64,000 nt of DNA from Halorubrum laminariae (lineage in GTDB: Archaea > Halobacteriota > Halobacteria > Halobacteriales > Haloferacaceae). Both the position numbers and the translations under genes were made by a program. Below the pieces are notes generated by a model. That model made no database searches. It saw nothing but the letters and a program-made list of their open reading frames with translations, and was not told where the DNA came from. This document shows, in pieces, positions 35,234-42,959 of this stretch. The stretch is taken from positions 1 to 64,000 of the forward strand of contig NZ_JANHDL010000003.1 of NCBI RefSeq assembly GCF_024494655.1, written 5' to 3'. How positions within the stretch are numbered: the stretch's first letter is position 1; each line of letters begins with the position of its first letter.

Positions 35234-36076
35234 ATGATCGCCGCCTACGTGGTGAACGGCGTCAAGGCCGGCCTCGTCGCCGGCGTCGTGTTCGGGCTCC
35301 TCGTGGCGCTCGTGGCGAACCCGCTCGTGGCGTTCGCGGAGGAGCGCGCCCAAGTCGAACACGAGGGTGCGACCGCGGACGGCCACGATCACGGTAGTGG
35401 CGACCTCGAGGGTCACGACCACGCTGGTGGTGACGCCGGCGGCCACGACCACGCGAGCGGCGGGCTGCCTGCCATCGTGTCAAACGGGGTGAGCGTGCTG
35501 TCCGGCGTGCTCTGGGGGGTCTTCCTCGGCGTCGCGGGGTTCGGCATCGCCTTCTACGTCCTCGAACCGATCGTCCCGGGATCTGGGTCGGTCCGGAGCT
35601 ACGTGTTCGGCGGCGCGGGATTTCTCACGGCGTCGGTTGCGCCGTGGTTCGTCTTCCCGCCCGCGCCGCCCGGCGTCGTGCGGTCGCTGGATCCGAATAC
35701 GGCGACGCTGCTCTACTGCGGGGCCGTCGCGGCGGGCGCGGTCGCCTCTGTCGCTGGAATGTACGCCCACGACCGGCTCCGAGACGCTCGGGGCCGACTG
35801 ACAGCTGGCGTCGGTGCGGTCCTGCCGTGGGCGCTGTTCGTCGCGGGCGCGGTCGCCGTCGCCGGCGTCCCGACCGTTCCCGTTCCGGGCGGCATGTCGG
35901 CGACGCTCGCGACCGGGCTAGCCGGGCTCGTCGTGTTCGGACAGGCGCTCACGTGGCTGGTGCTGGCCGGTGCGCACGCGCGGTTTCACGATTCTAGCGG
36001 CGCGAGCGCAGGACCGACCGACACCGGCACAGTCGCCGGTAGCACCGCGGACGACGTACCCGCGGGGAGCCCGTGA
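35234..36076 (+). CDS. cbtA: CbtA, predicted cobalt transporter
   Basis: The 280-residue protein has about six membrane helices. After the first helix there is a His-rich loop with three GHDH units spaced by acidic residues (about residues 49-76), a likely metal-collecting loop. The family is linked to B12 regulons in many prokaryotes. It begins directly after cbtB and overlaps the next gene by 4 nt. Confidence 0.92.
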   Translation: MIAAYVVNGVKAGLVAGVVFGLLVALVANPLVAFAEERAQVEHEGATADGHDHGSGDLEGHDHAGGDAGGHDHASGGLPAIVSNGVSVLSGVLWGVFLGVAGFGIAFYVLEPIVPGSGSVRSYVFGGAGFLTASVAPWFVFPPAPPGVVRSLDPNTATLLYCGAVAAGAVASVAGMYAHDRLRDARGRLTAGVGAVLPWALFVAGAVAVAGVPTVPVPGGMSATLATGLAGLVVFGQALTWLVLAGAHARFHDSSGASAGPTDTGTVAGSTADDVPAGSP

Positions 36077-36432
36077 ACGAGCAGACCGAGTCGGTTCGTG
36101 AAGCCGGCTTCACCGACCACGTCCTGGTCTGCACGAACGCCCGGGAGTCGGAGTACGCCGCCTGCGCGGAGGGCGACGCCGATGCGGTCGCCGACGCGGT
36201 GCGGTCGTGGCTCCGCGAGCGCGACGTGTTCTGGTCGCGCGTGTACGTCGCCGAGACGGGTTGTCTGGGGCTGTGTAGCGCCGAGGGGGCCGCGGTCGCC
36301 GTTCACCCGCGCGGCCGGTGGTTCACCGAGGTGACGCCCGCAGAGGTCCCGGATCTCATGGTGGACGTGTTCGGTCCCGACGCGACCGACCTCGGCCGCA
36401 CGGCGGACGAACTCCCGGCGCAGTCCGGCTGA
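36073..36432 (+). CDS. (2Fe-2S) thioredoxin-like ferredoxin of the cobalt operon
   Basis: The 119-residue protein has four Cys in a thioredoxin-like 2Fe-2S arrangement: VCTNARESEYAAC near the N-terminus and TGCLGLCSAEG in the middle. It starts at GTG and overlaps cbtA by 4 nt. The same domain is fused to the C-terminus of CbiX at 42956, so it probably serves cobalamin synthesis, either in electron transfer or in a metal-handling role. The exact reaction is unknown. Confidence 0.85.
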   Translation: MNEQTESVREAGFTDHVLVCTNARESEYAACAEGDADAVADAVRSWLRERDVFWSRVYVAETGCLGLCSAEGAAVAVHPRGRWFTEVTPAEVPDLMVDVFGPDATDLGRTADELPAQSG

Positions 36433-36540
36433 TCGTTCCGCAACGCGCCGCTCCGCACCGCTCCGCACCGTTCCGCTGAGCGAGGTCGACGACCGCAGCG
36501 CTCCTCGACCCGCCGCGTACCGCTCGGTCTGTGCGCCGTA

Positions 36541-36577
36541 ATTCAATATAACTTTTCTTAGAACAATCCAAATTGTT
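36541..36577 (+). promoter_or_regulatory. Promoter and candidate operator of the cbi operon
   Basis: TTCAATATAAC at 36542-36552 is a TATA-like box. A perfect palindrome, AACAAT-CCAA-ATTGTT, is at 36562-36577. Its inner ACAA-N6-TTGT matches the site before cbtB at 11 of 14 positions. Confidence 0.55.
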
Positions 36578-36605
36578 ATTACGCGGGCTTCCTCTCGTGG
36601 AACCG

Positions 36606-37223
36606 ATGCCTCGAACGCCGGCGACACGCCTCCCCCACGACGCGAAGGCGGGCCCCACGAAGCCCGAAATCCGAGCCGTGACCGTCTCGAAGCTGGGTCT
36701 CACTCCCGAGGACCACTTCGTCGAGGTCGGCTCGTGCACCGGCGCGGTGACGATCGAAGCGGCCCGACGGGCGGGCCGCGTCACCGCGCTCGAACGCAAG
36801 CCCGATCGGCTGGCGGTGACTCGCAAGAACCTCGCGGCGAACGCACCGCTCGACGCGGACGTGGAGCTCGTCGAGGCTGAGGCCCCGGCGGGCCTGCCCG
36901 ACGACGCGGACGCGTTGTTTCTCGGCGGGTCGCGCAACTTCGAGGCGGTGCTCGATCGCGCGGTCGAGACGGGCGTCGAGCGAGTCGTGATGAACGTCTC
37001 GCGGCTCGAAGTCGCCGGCCGCGCGGTCGAGGCGTTCCGCGACCGGGGCATCCTCGACGAGGTCGTCCAGTTCCAAGCGAGCCACGGCTACGAGCTCGCC
37101 GGCGCGACGAGCTTCGACTCGGACAACCCGGTGTACGTGATCACGGGCGGCGTCGGGGACGGATCGGGCGACGGTGAGGACGAAGCGGAGTCGGCTGTGA
37201 GTGCCGAGCGAGGTGACGCGTGA
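36606..37223 (+). CDS. cbiT: Cobalt-precorrin-6B C15-methyltransferase (decarboxylating)
   Basis: The 205-residue SAM-dependent enzyme methylates C15 and decarboxylates the ring C acetate. It starts TRLPHDAKAGPTKPEIRA (a CbiT hallmark). The SAM loop is VEVGSCTGAVTIEA and the second motif LFLGGSRNF. It is the first gene of the corrin operon. Its partner CbiE is encoded separately at 53173, although they are fused in many bacteria. The acidic tail overlaps the cbiL start. Confidence 0.94.
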   Translation: MPRTPATRLPHDAKAGPTKPEIRAVTVSKLGLTPEDHFVEVGSCTGAVTIEAARRAGRVTALERKPDRLAVTRKNLAANAPLDADVELVEAEAPAGLPDDADALFLGGSRNFEAVLDRAVETGVERVVMNVSRLEVAGRAVEAFRDRGILDEVVQFQASHGYELAGATSFDSDNPVYVITGGVGDGSGDGEDEAESAVSAERGDA

Positions 37224-37918
37224 CGCTGTACGGCGTCGGCCTCGGTCCCGGGGCCGCAGACCTGATCACGCTCCGCGGGAAGCGCGTTCTAGAGTCGGCC
37301 GAGACGGTTTACACGCCCGGGCGGCTCTCGCGCTCCGTCGCTGTCGAGCACGTCCCCGAGTCGCGGCTCGGCGACCTCGACTTCCCGATGACGCGCGACC
37401 CCGACGAACTCCGGCGGGCGTGGCGGGAGGCGGCCGACGCGGTCGCGCCCGTCGCCCGCGACGGCGACGCGGCGTTCGTCACCCTCGGCGACCCGAACGT
37501 GTACTCGACGTTCGGTCACCTTCGGCGGACGCTCGACGCGTTCCACCCGGACGTGGGCGTCGAAACGGTGCCCGGCGTTTCGGCGACGACCGCGTTCACG
37601 ACCGCGCTCGGTGTCGAGGTGGAGGCCGGCGCGGGGTTGGCGCTCCGCGAGGCCGACGCTGGGAAGTCCCCGACGGGGCCCGACCGGATGGTGCTGTTCA
37701 AGGTGACCGACGCGCCCGCTACCCACGAGGGGCTCGTCGCGGCCGGCTACGAGGTCACGTACGGCCGCCGGCTGTTCATGGAGCAGGGCGAGACGGTCGT
37801 GACCGATGACCCCGAAGCGATCGCCGACCGCGACTACTACACGCTGGCGTACGCTCGCCGCCCCGACGCCGGCGCGGAGCCGGCAACCGCGGCCTTCGCG
37901 GAGGTGGGAGACGCGTGA
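37220..37918 (+). CDS. cbiL: Cobalt-factor II C20-methyltransferase
   Basis: The 232-residue class III SAM methyltransferase adds the C20 methyl to cobalt-factor II. It has the SAM glycine motif GVGLGPGAADLITLRG and LGDPNVYSTFGH, then VPGVSATTAF. It starts at GTG with a 4-nt overlap at each end, part of a tightly coupled operon. Length matches the family. Confidence 0.94.
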   Translation: MTLYGVGLGPGAADLITLRGKRVLESAETVYTPGRLSRSVAVEHVPESRLGDLDFPMTRDPDELRRAWREAADAVAPVARDGDAAFVTLGDPNVYSTFGHLRRTLDAFHPDVGVETVPGVSATTAFTTALGVEVEAGAGLALREADAGKSPTGPDRMVLFKVTDAPATHEGLVAAGYEVTYGRRLFMEQGETVVTDDPEAIADRDYYTLAYARRPDAGAEPATAAFAEVGDA

Positions 37919-38841
37919 GCGACCCGCTCCCCGATCCTGCGACCGAAGTGCTGGACGACCGCGAGGGAATCCCGTTCGTTGGCGCGGGCCCCGGCGACCC
38001 CGGTCTGCTGACGGTTCGCGGGCGGGCACTCCTCGAAGACGCGGACCTCGTGGTCCACGCGGGGTCGCTCGTGAACAGCGAGCTACTGGACGCCTTCTGT
38101 GACCACGCCGAACAGGTGAACTCCGTCGGGAAGGATCTCGAAGAGCTGATCCCGCTGATGCGGGATGCCCACGAGGCCGGGCGGACCGTCGTCCGACTCC
38201 ACTCGGGCGACCCGTCGATTTACGGGGCCGCCTTAGAGCAGATGGACGCGCTGGAGTCGGAGGGTATCTCCACGTACTTCGTCTCGGGCGTCACCGCGGC
38301 GTTCGCCGCGAGCGCGACGCTCGACACCCAGTTGACGCTCAACGAGGTGTCGAACCACGTCGCGTTCACCCGGCCGCAGGGGAAGACCCTGAGTCCGGAG
38401 GAGGACCACATCTCGGAGTTCGTCCGGATGGGCGACGTGACGACCTGCATCTACCTCGGCACCCACGCGGTCCGCGAGACGATGGACCGACTGCTCGACG
38501 ACGGTGTTGACCCGGACACGCCCGTCGCGGTGGTGTACCACGCCTCGTGGCCCGATGAGGACGTGATTCGCGGGACCGTCGGCGACGTCGCCGACGCGGT
38601 CGAAGAGGCGGGCTACCGTGCCTCCGCGCTCGTGGTTATCGGCGAGGCGGTCACCGGCGGGGGGTACGAGCGCTCCTACCTCTACGGCGATTGGGCCAAC
38701 GGCGGGGGTGAGGTCGAGCAGGAGCGAGACCTCGATTCGAGCGGGGAGCGAAGCGACCCGCGAGACGAGAGTGGTGGAACCGACGAGAGTGAAATCGACG
38801 CGGACGACGCCGACGCGATCACGGAGGGATCTACGCAATGA
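37915..38841 (+). CDS. cbiF: Cobalt-precorrin-4 C11-methyltransferase
   Basis: The 308-residue enzyme methylates C11. Motifs are FVGAGPGDPGLLTVRG, LHSGDPSIYGA, VSGVTAAFAASA and VVYHASWPDE. The last 45 residues are an acidic, Ser-rich tail not needed for catalysis. It starts at GTG and overlaps cbiL and cbiG by 4 nt. Confidence 0.95.
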   Translation: MSDPLPDPATEVLDDREGIPFVGAGPGDPGLLTVRGRALLEDADLVVHAGSLVNSELLDAFCDHAEQVNSVGKDLEELIPLMRDAHEAGRTVVRLHSGDPSIYGAALEQMDALESEGISTYFVSGVTAAFAASATLDTQLTLNEVSNHVAFTRPQGKTLSPEEDHISEFVRMGDVTTCIYLGTHAVRETMDRLLDDGVDPDTPVAVVYHASWPDEDVIRGTVGDVADAVEEAGYRASALVVIGEAVTGGGYERSYLYGDWANGGGEVEQERDLDSSGERSDPRDESGGTDESEIDADDADAITEGSTQ

Positions 38842-39953
38842 GCACGGACGACGACACGACGGACGCATCGACAGAGGACACGGCGGGAACGACGCCCGAT
38901 TCGGATGCATCGACCGATTCGGACGCGTCAACCGATTCGGATGCATCGACCGATTCGGACGCGTCAACCGATTCGGACGCGGGCTCCGAATCCTCGGATT
39001 CGGGCGGCGGGCACTGTTCCACGGCGGACTCCGACGGCGAGGTGGCGGAGACGCTCGGGATCGTCACCTTCGAGCGCAAGCGCGACACCGCAGAAGAGAT
39101 CAAGGCGGGACTCGCCGACCGATACGAGCGTATCGACCTGCTGGAGTACCACGGTGACGTGTTCGCCGAGCACTGGGGCGAGTACGACGTGTTCTGCGGG
39201 CTGATGGCGAGCGGCATCGCGATGCGCAAGACTGCGCCGCTTCTCGACGACAAGTGGGACGACCCCGCGGTGGTCGTCGTCGACGAGGAACTGACGTGGG
39301 CGATCCCGCTCACGGGCGGCCACCACGGCGCGAATCAGGTCGCAGACGACCTCGCCTCGCTGGGTGCGGTGCCGGCGATGACGACGGCCAGCGAGGCCGC
39401 GGGCAAGCAGGGCGTCGAGGAGCGCGCGAAGGCACTCGACGCCCACGTGGTCAACGGCGACTCGACGGTCGCGACGAACCTCGCCGTCCTCGACGACGAC
39501 CTCGGTCCCGTCAAGCGGCTCGACGGCCCCCAAGCGGTGCTCGTCGGCGACGACGTGACGGTGCTCAAACGGAACAGCGACCCCGAGGCGGGCGTCGTCC
39601 TCGGCACGGGGAGCGTCTCGGGCGCGACGGCCGAACAGTTCGAGGCGGCGTGGGCGCGCGCGCTCGACGCGGCCGACGCCGACTGGGACGACGTGGAGTT
39701 CGTCGCCACGGGCACCCGAAAAGAAGAGGAACCGGGGCTGCTTGAGGCGGCCGAAGGACGCGGTCTCGGCGTCGTGAGCTTCGAGAAGTCGACGCTTGAG
39801 GAGCACGAGGGGCCGACCCCGTCGCGCTCGAAGGAGCTGATCGGCTGGCCCGGCATCTCGGAGGCGTCTGCCATCGCCGGCGGCCGCGACCACGAGCTCG
39901 TCGTCGAGAAGATCGGCTACGAGGACAGCGTCACGGTGGCGGTGGGGCGATGA
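38838..39953 (+). CDS. cbiG: Cobalt-precorrin-5A hydrolase
   Basis: The 371-residue enzyme opens the lactone of cobalt-precorrin-5A and releases acetaldehyde. The N-terminal domain is at about residues 70-200 (CGLMASGIAMRKTAP, ITGGHHGAN-type LTGGHHGANQVA) and the C-terminal CbiG_C domain carries FVATGTRKEEE. Before them is a 70-residue low-complexity leader made of DSDAST repeats, encoded by 18-bp tandem DNA repeats, with a single GGGHCS patch. Confidence 0.93.
   Translation: MSTDDDTTDASTEDTAGTTPDSDASTDSDASTDSDASTDSDASTDSDAGSESSDSGGGHCSTADSDGEVAETLGIVTFERKRDTAEEIKAGLADRYERIDLLEYHGDVFAEHWGEYDVFCGLMASGIAMRKTAPLLDDKWDDPAVVVVDEELTWAIPLTGGHHGANQVADDLASLGAVPAMTTASEAAGKQGVEERAKALDAHVVNGDSTVATNLAVLDDDLGPVKRLDGPQAVLVGDDVTVLKRNSDPEAGVVLGTGSVSGATAEQFEAAWARALDAADADWDDVEFVATGTRKEEEPGLLEAAEGRGLGVVSFEKSTLEEHEGPTPSRSKELIGWPGISEASAIAGGRDHELVVEKIGYEDSVTVAVGR
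38898..38969 (+). repeat. 18/36-bp tandem repeats inside cbiG
   Basis: Two exact 36-bp copies (38898-38933 and 38934-38969), each made of two 18-bp variants, encode DSDAST units. A further partial unit follows. It is a coding microsatellite likely to vary in length between strains. Confidence 0.9.
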
Positions 39954-40846
39954 GCGGCGACACGAAAACAGAAAAAACGGGAGCGCTCCCCGCCTCGCGC
40001 GCGGCCGCCGGCGGCGACCCCGACGGCGACGCGCCGGACGGGTACGGAACGCTGTACGTCGTCGGCATCGGCCCGGGGCTCCCCGAGGAGATGACCGACC
40101 GCGCCCGACGCGTGATCGAGACGGCCGACTGCGTGATCGCCTCGAACTTGTATCAGGCGTTCCTCCGCGACGACGGGACGCTCCCGCCGGAGGAGGCGCA
40201 AGCGGACAGTGAGCAGGAACTGGTCCGCTCATCGATGGGCAAACAGGTCGAACTCGCACGAGAGGCGTTTGAGCGCGTCCGCGACGGCCAGGACGTGGCG
40301 CACGTCTCCGGCGGCGACCCGAACGTGTACGGGAAATCTGATCTGCTGTTCACGATGGCCGAGGCGGAGGAAGCGACAGACGTGCCGATCGAGATCGTCC
40401 CGGGCGTCACCGCGGCGCTCGGCGGCGCGGCGACGCTCGGCGCGCCGCTGTCGAACGACTTCTGTACGATATCGCTGTCGGACAAGTGGCGCGGCTGGGC
40501 GGAGATCGAAGAGAAGCTGCGGGCGGCGGCCGTCGCCGAGTTCGTCGTCGTCCTGTACAACTGCTGGCGCGACTACGAGCGGGCTATCGCGGTGCTTCGC
40601 GAGGAGCGCCACGACGACGTGCCCGTCGCCATCGTCAACGACGCTGGCCGGGGCGACGCCGGCCGCAACGTCGACGGCGAGACGTACACCCTGACGACGC
40701 TCGGCGAGGCGACCGAACACGACGAGGAGGTCGGCGGCATGGGCACGTCGATCCTCGTCGGCACCCACGAGACCGAGGTCTGGGAGAACGACTACCGCGA
40801 CTACCTCGTCACGCCCCGCGGTGGGCGCGACGTGGACGACTTCTGA
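39950..40846 (+). CDS. cbiH: Cobalt-factor III C17-methyltransferase, first copy
   Basis: The 298-residue methyltransferase contracts the ring by methylating C17. It has YVVGIGPGLPEEMTDRA, HVSGGDPNVYGK, VPGVTAALGGAA and VVVLYNCWRDYERA. The second copy of this family follows at 40869. The first copy has a polar, Lys-containing leader and no Cys-rich extension. It overlaps cbiG by 4 nt. Confidence 0.93.
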   Translation: MSGDTKTEKTGALPASRAAAGGDPDGDAPDGYGTLYVVGIGPGLPEEMTDRARRVIETADCVIASNLYQAFLRDDGTLPPEEAQADSEQELVRSSMGKQVELAREAFERVRDGQDVAHVSGGDPNVYGKSDLLFTMAEAEEATDVPIEIVPGVTAALGGAATLGAPLSNDFCTISLSDKWRGWAEIEEKLRAAAVAEFVVVLYNCWRDYERAIAVLREERHDDVPVAIVNDAGRGDAGRNVDGETYTLTTLGEATEHDEEVGGMGTSILVGTHETEVWENDYRDYLVTPRGGRDVDDF

Positions 40847-40868
40847 AACCGATACCACAGCACAAACC

Positions 40869-41894
40869 ATGAGCGACGACACCACCTGCGGCGGTTCGAC
40901 GGCGACGGATAGCACGGACACCGAGACGAGCGCCTGCGGTGCGACGACCGACGGCGGGACGACAGCCGAGACGGCGGAGGCAGCGTCCGCTGCCGGTTCC
41001 TCGGCCTGCGGCGCGTCGTCTGACTCTCCGGACGACGACACGGACAGCGCGAGCGCCTGCGGCGGGTCGAAGAGCGCGACCGACGAGAAGGTCGAGGCCA
41101 CCGTCGACGACTTCGACGCCGACCCCGGTCGGCTCGTCGCCGTCGGGCTCGGCCCCGGACACGCCGAGGGCATGACCGCGCGGGCGAAGGCGGCGCTTTC
41201 GGACGCCGAACACATCGTCGGCTACACCACCTACATTGACCTCATCCCGGACGAGATCACGGAGGGGGCCGACGAGCTGTACGACACGCCGATGTGCGGT
41301 GAGGTTTCGCGGACTGAGGAGGCGATCGACCGCGCGCTCGCCGGCAACGACGTGGCGATCGTCGGCTCCGGCGACCCCAACGTGTACGCGCTGTCGGGGC
41401 TCGCGCTGGAGATACTGGAGTCGAAGGGCGCGACCGCCTCGATGGTCGACTTCGAGGTCGTCCCCGGCGTCCCCGCGGCGCAGTCCTGCGGGGCCCGGCT
41501 CGGCGCGCCCCTCGTCAACGACTCCGTGTCGGTGTCCCTGTCGGATCACCTCACGCCCATGGAGGAGATCGAGTCGCGCCTCCACGCCGTCGCCGGCGAG
41601 GGGTTCACGATCACCATCTACAACCCGTGGAGCCGCAAGCGCCGAGAGAACTGGGAGACGGCCTGTGCAATCTTGCGCGAGCACCGCGCGGACGACACGC
41701 CCGTCGGGATCGTCCACGGAGCCGGCCGCGACGACGAGGCGACGGAGATCACGACGCTCGGCGAGTTGGAGTCGTACGGCGAGACCGATCTCGTGGACAT
41801 GACGACGACCGTCGTCGTCGGTAACGAGGACACGTACGTGTGGGACGACCGGATGGTCACCCCCCGCGGCTACGAGAGCAAGTACGACTACTGA
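40869..41894 (+). CDS. cbiH: Cobalt-factor III C17-methyltransferase, second copy with Cys-rich leader
   Basis: The 341-residue protein has the same methyltransferase core (AVGLGPGHAEGMTARA, GSGDPNVYAL, VPGVPAAQSCGA, TIYNPWSRKR). It is preceded by about 85 residues of low complexity containing four Cys (C7, C23, C47, C64), each in a CG(G/A) context. The core has an extra Cys pair, CGAR. Bacterial CbiH60 carries an Fe-S cluster, so this leader may bind one. Two CbiH paralogues side by side are known in haloarchaea. Confidence 0.92.
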   Translation: MSDDTTCGGSTATDSTDTETSACGATTDGGTTAETAEAASAAGSSACGASSDSPDDDTDSASACGGSKSATDEKVEATVDDFDADPGRLVAVGLGPGHAEGMTARAKAALSDAEHIVGYTTYIDLIPDEITEGADELYDTPMCGEVSRTEEAIDRALAGNDVAIVGSGDPNVYALSGLALEILESKGATASMVDFEVVPGVPAAQSCGARLGAPLVNDSVSVSLSDHLTPMEEIESRLHAVAGEGFTITIYNPWSRKRRENWETACAILREHRADDTPVGIVHGAGRDDEATEITTLGELESYGETDLVDMTTTVVVGNEDTYVWDDRMVTPRGYESKYDY

Positions 41895-41895
41895 G

Positions 41896-42198
41896 ATGTG
41901 CGAGCCAGCCAGCTACACGGTGACGGTTGACCGCAACGCCTGCGACGGCGTGTTCGCGTGCCTCGTCCGAGATCCCCGGTTCGTGGAGGACGACGAGGGG
42001 CTCGCGAGCCTCGACGCCGACGCCGCCGAGACGCTGACGCGAACGGCCGCGGGCGTGACGGCGACGTTCGCCGACGACCGGATCGAAGAGGCGAAACAGG
42101 CGGCCGCGGCGTGTCCGCTCGACGCGATCGCTGTTGCGTCCGCGGAGGAGGTCGCGTCCGCGGAGGAGGTCGCGTCCGCGGAGGAGGGAGACGAATGA
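41896..42198 (+). CDS. Single-cluster ferredoxin of the cobalamin operon
   Basis: The 100-residue protein has Cys at 2, 16, 22 and 73, the last in AACPLDAI. The C-x5-C...CP spacing suggests a 3Fe-4S or single 4Fe-4S ferredoxin. It starts one nucleotide after the cbiH stop and ends in three VASAEE units encoded by an 18-bp tandem repeat (42133-42186). It probably gives electrons to a reductive step of corrin synthesis. Confidence 0.85.
   Translation: MCEPASYTVTVDRNACDGVFACLVRDPRFVEDDEGLASLDADAAETLTRTAAGVTATFADDRIEEAKQAAAACPLDAIAVASAEEVASAEEVASAEEGDE
42133..42186 (+). repeat. Three 18-bp tandem repeats at the 3' end of the ferredoxin gene
   Basis: GTCGCGTCCGCGGAGGAG occurs at 42151-42168 and 42169-42186. 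A copy with one substitution is at 42133-42150. They encode VASAEE. Confidence 0.9.
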
Positions 42199-42959
42199 GC
42201 GGGCGCGCGGACTGGACCGACGCCCCGTTGCCGACGGTCCCGGACGACCTCCTCGCCGCGACGCCGCAGGCGGCGTACCTCTGGGGTCGCGTGGCCGCAG
42301 ACGGCGCGGTCGACGGCGACGAGGTGCGGGTCCGGGTCGGCGGCGCGCCGGCGGCCGAGCGGGTCGCGGCGCTGTTCGGCGCGCGCGACGTTGACCGCGC
42401 TCGCGAGGTGACCGAGCGCGAGTACGCCCACGACACCGACGTGACCCGCACGAGCGACGAGTACGTCGTCGCGGTCGAGACGCCCGCGGCCCGCCGCGCA
42501 GCCGCCGCGTTCGGGCTTCCGACCGGCGGTGCCGCGTCCGAGGGAGTCGCCGGCGGCTATCGCTTTTCGGCGCTTGACGACCACCGCCGACAGCTCCTCC
42601 GCGGGCTCGTCGAGGGCTGCGGCACGGTGTGTTATAAGTCGGACCCGAACGCGGTGGGCATCTCGGTCGTCCACGACGACGAAGCGCTGCTCGCGACGGT
42701 TCGAGACCACCTCGACGCCACACCGGTCGACGCCCCCTACGGAGACCTGAACGAGTCGTCGTCGGGCGGATACTGGTTCGGTGTCGCAGACGATGCCGGG
42801 CCCGTCCTCGGCGAGTGGCTGTACGAGGGGAGCGCGGAGTCCGGCCTGTTCGCCCCCCAGCGACGCAGCAAGACCCGAAAGAGCATCGAGCGCGTCCGCG
42901 AGGCGGCGGGCGCAGACGACGAGGAAGGGAGTCAGACCGGCGAGGGGGAGCGCGCGTGA
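42195..42959 (+). CDS. Cobalamin-cluster protein with LAGLIDADG-like fold signature
   Basis: The 254-residue protein is annotated in relatives only as a cobalamin biosynthesis protein. I see two motifs resembling LAGLIDADG: LWGRVAADGA near residues 29-38 and LLRGLVEGCGTV near 134-145. The first keeps the acidic residue of the motif, D36; the second has Cys (C142) where the motif acid would be. Around each, the strand-helix pattern is compatible with an alpha-beta-beta unit, as in WhiA or homing endonucleases. This suggests a co-opted, probably non-cleaving nucleic-acid-binding protein. It overlaps both neighbours by 4 nt, so it is an integral operon member. Confidence 0.7.
   Translation: MSGRADWTDAPLPTVPDDLLAATPQAAYLWGRVAADGAVDGDEVRVRVGGAPAAERVAALFGARDVDRAREVTEREYAHDTDVTRTSDEYVVAVETPAARRAAAAFGLPTGGAASEGVAGGYRFSALDDHRRQLLRGLVEGCGTVCYKSDPNAVGISVVHDDEALLATVRDHLDATPVDAPYGDLNESSSGGYWFGVADDAGPVLGEWLYEGSAESGLFAPQRRSKTRKSIERVREAAGADDEEGSQTGEGERA

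Noticed and set aside
36433-36605. Cobalamin riboswitch upstream of cbiT
   Set aside because: I looked for the B12-box consensus and saw none; the region is short and A/T-rich and fits a promoter with an operator palindrome better.
38898-38969. 36-bp repeats as a CRISPR array
   Set aside because: The repeats are contiguous without spacers and in frame inside cbiG.
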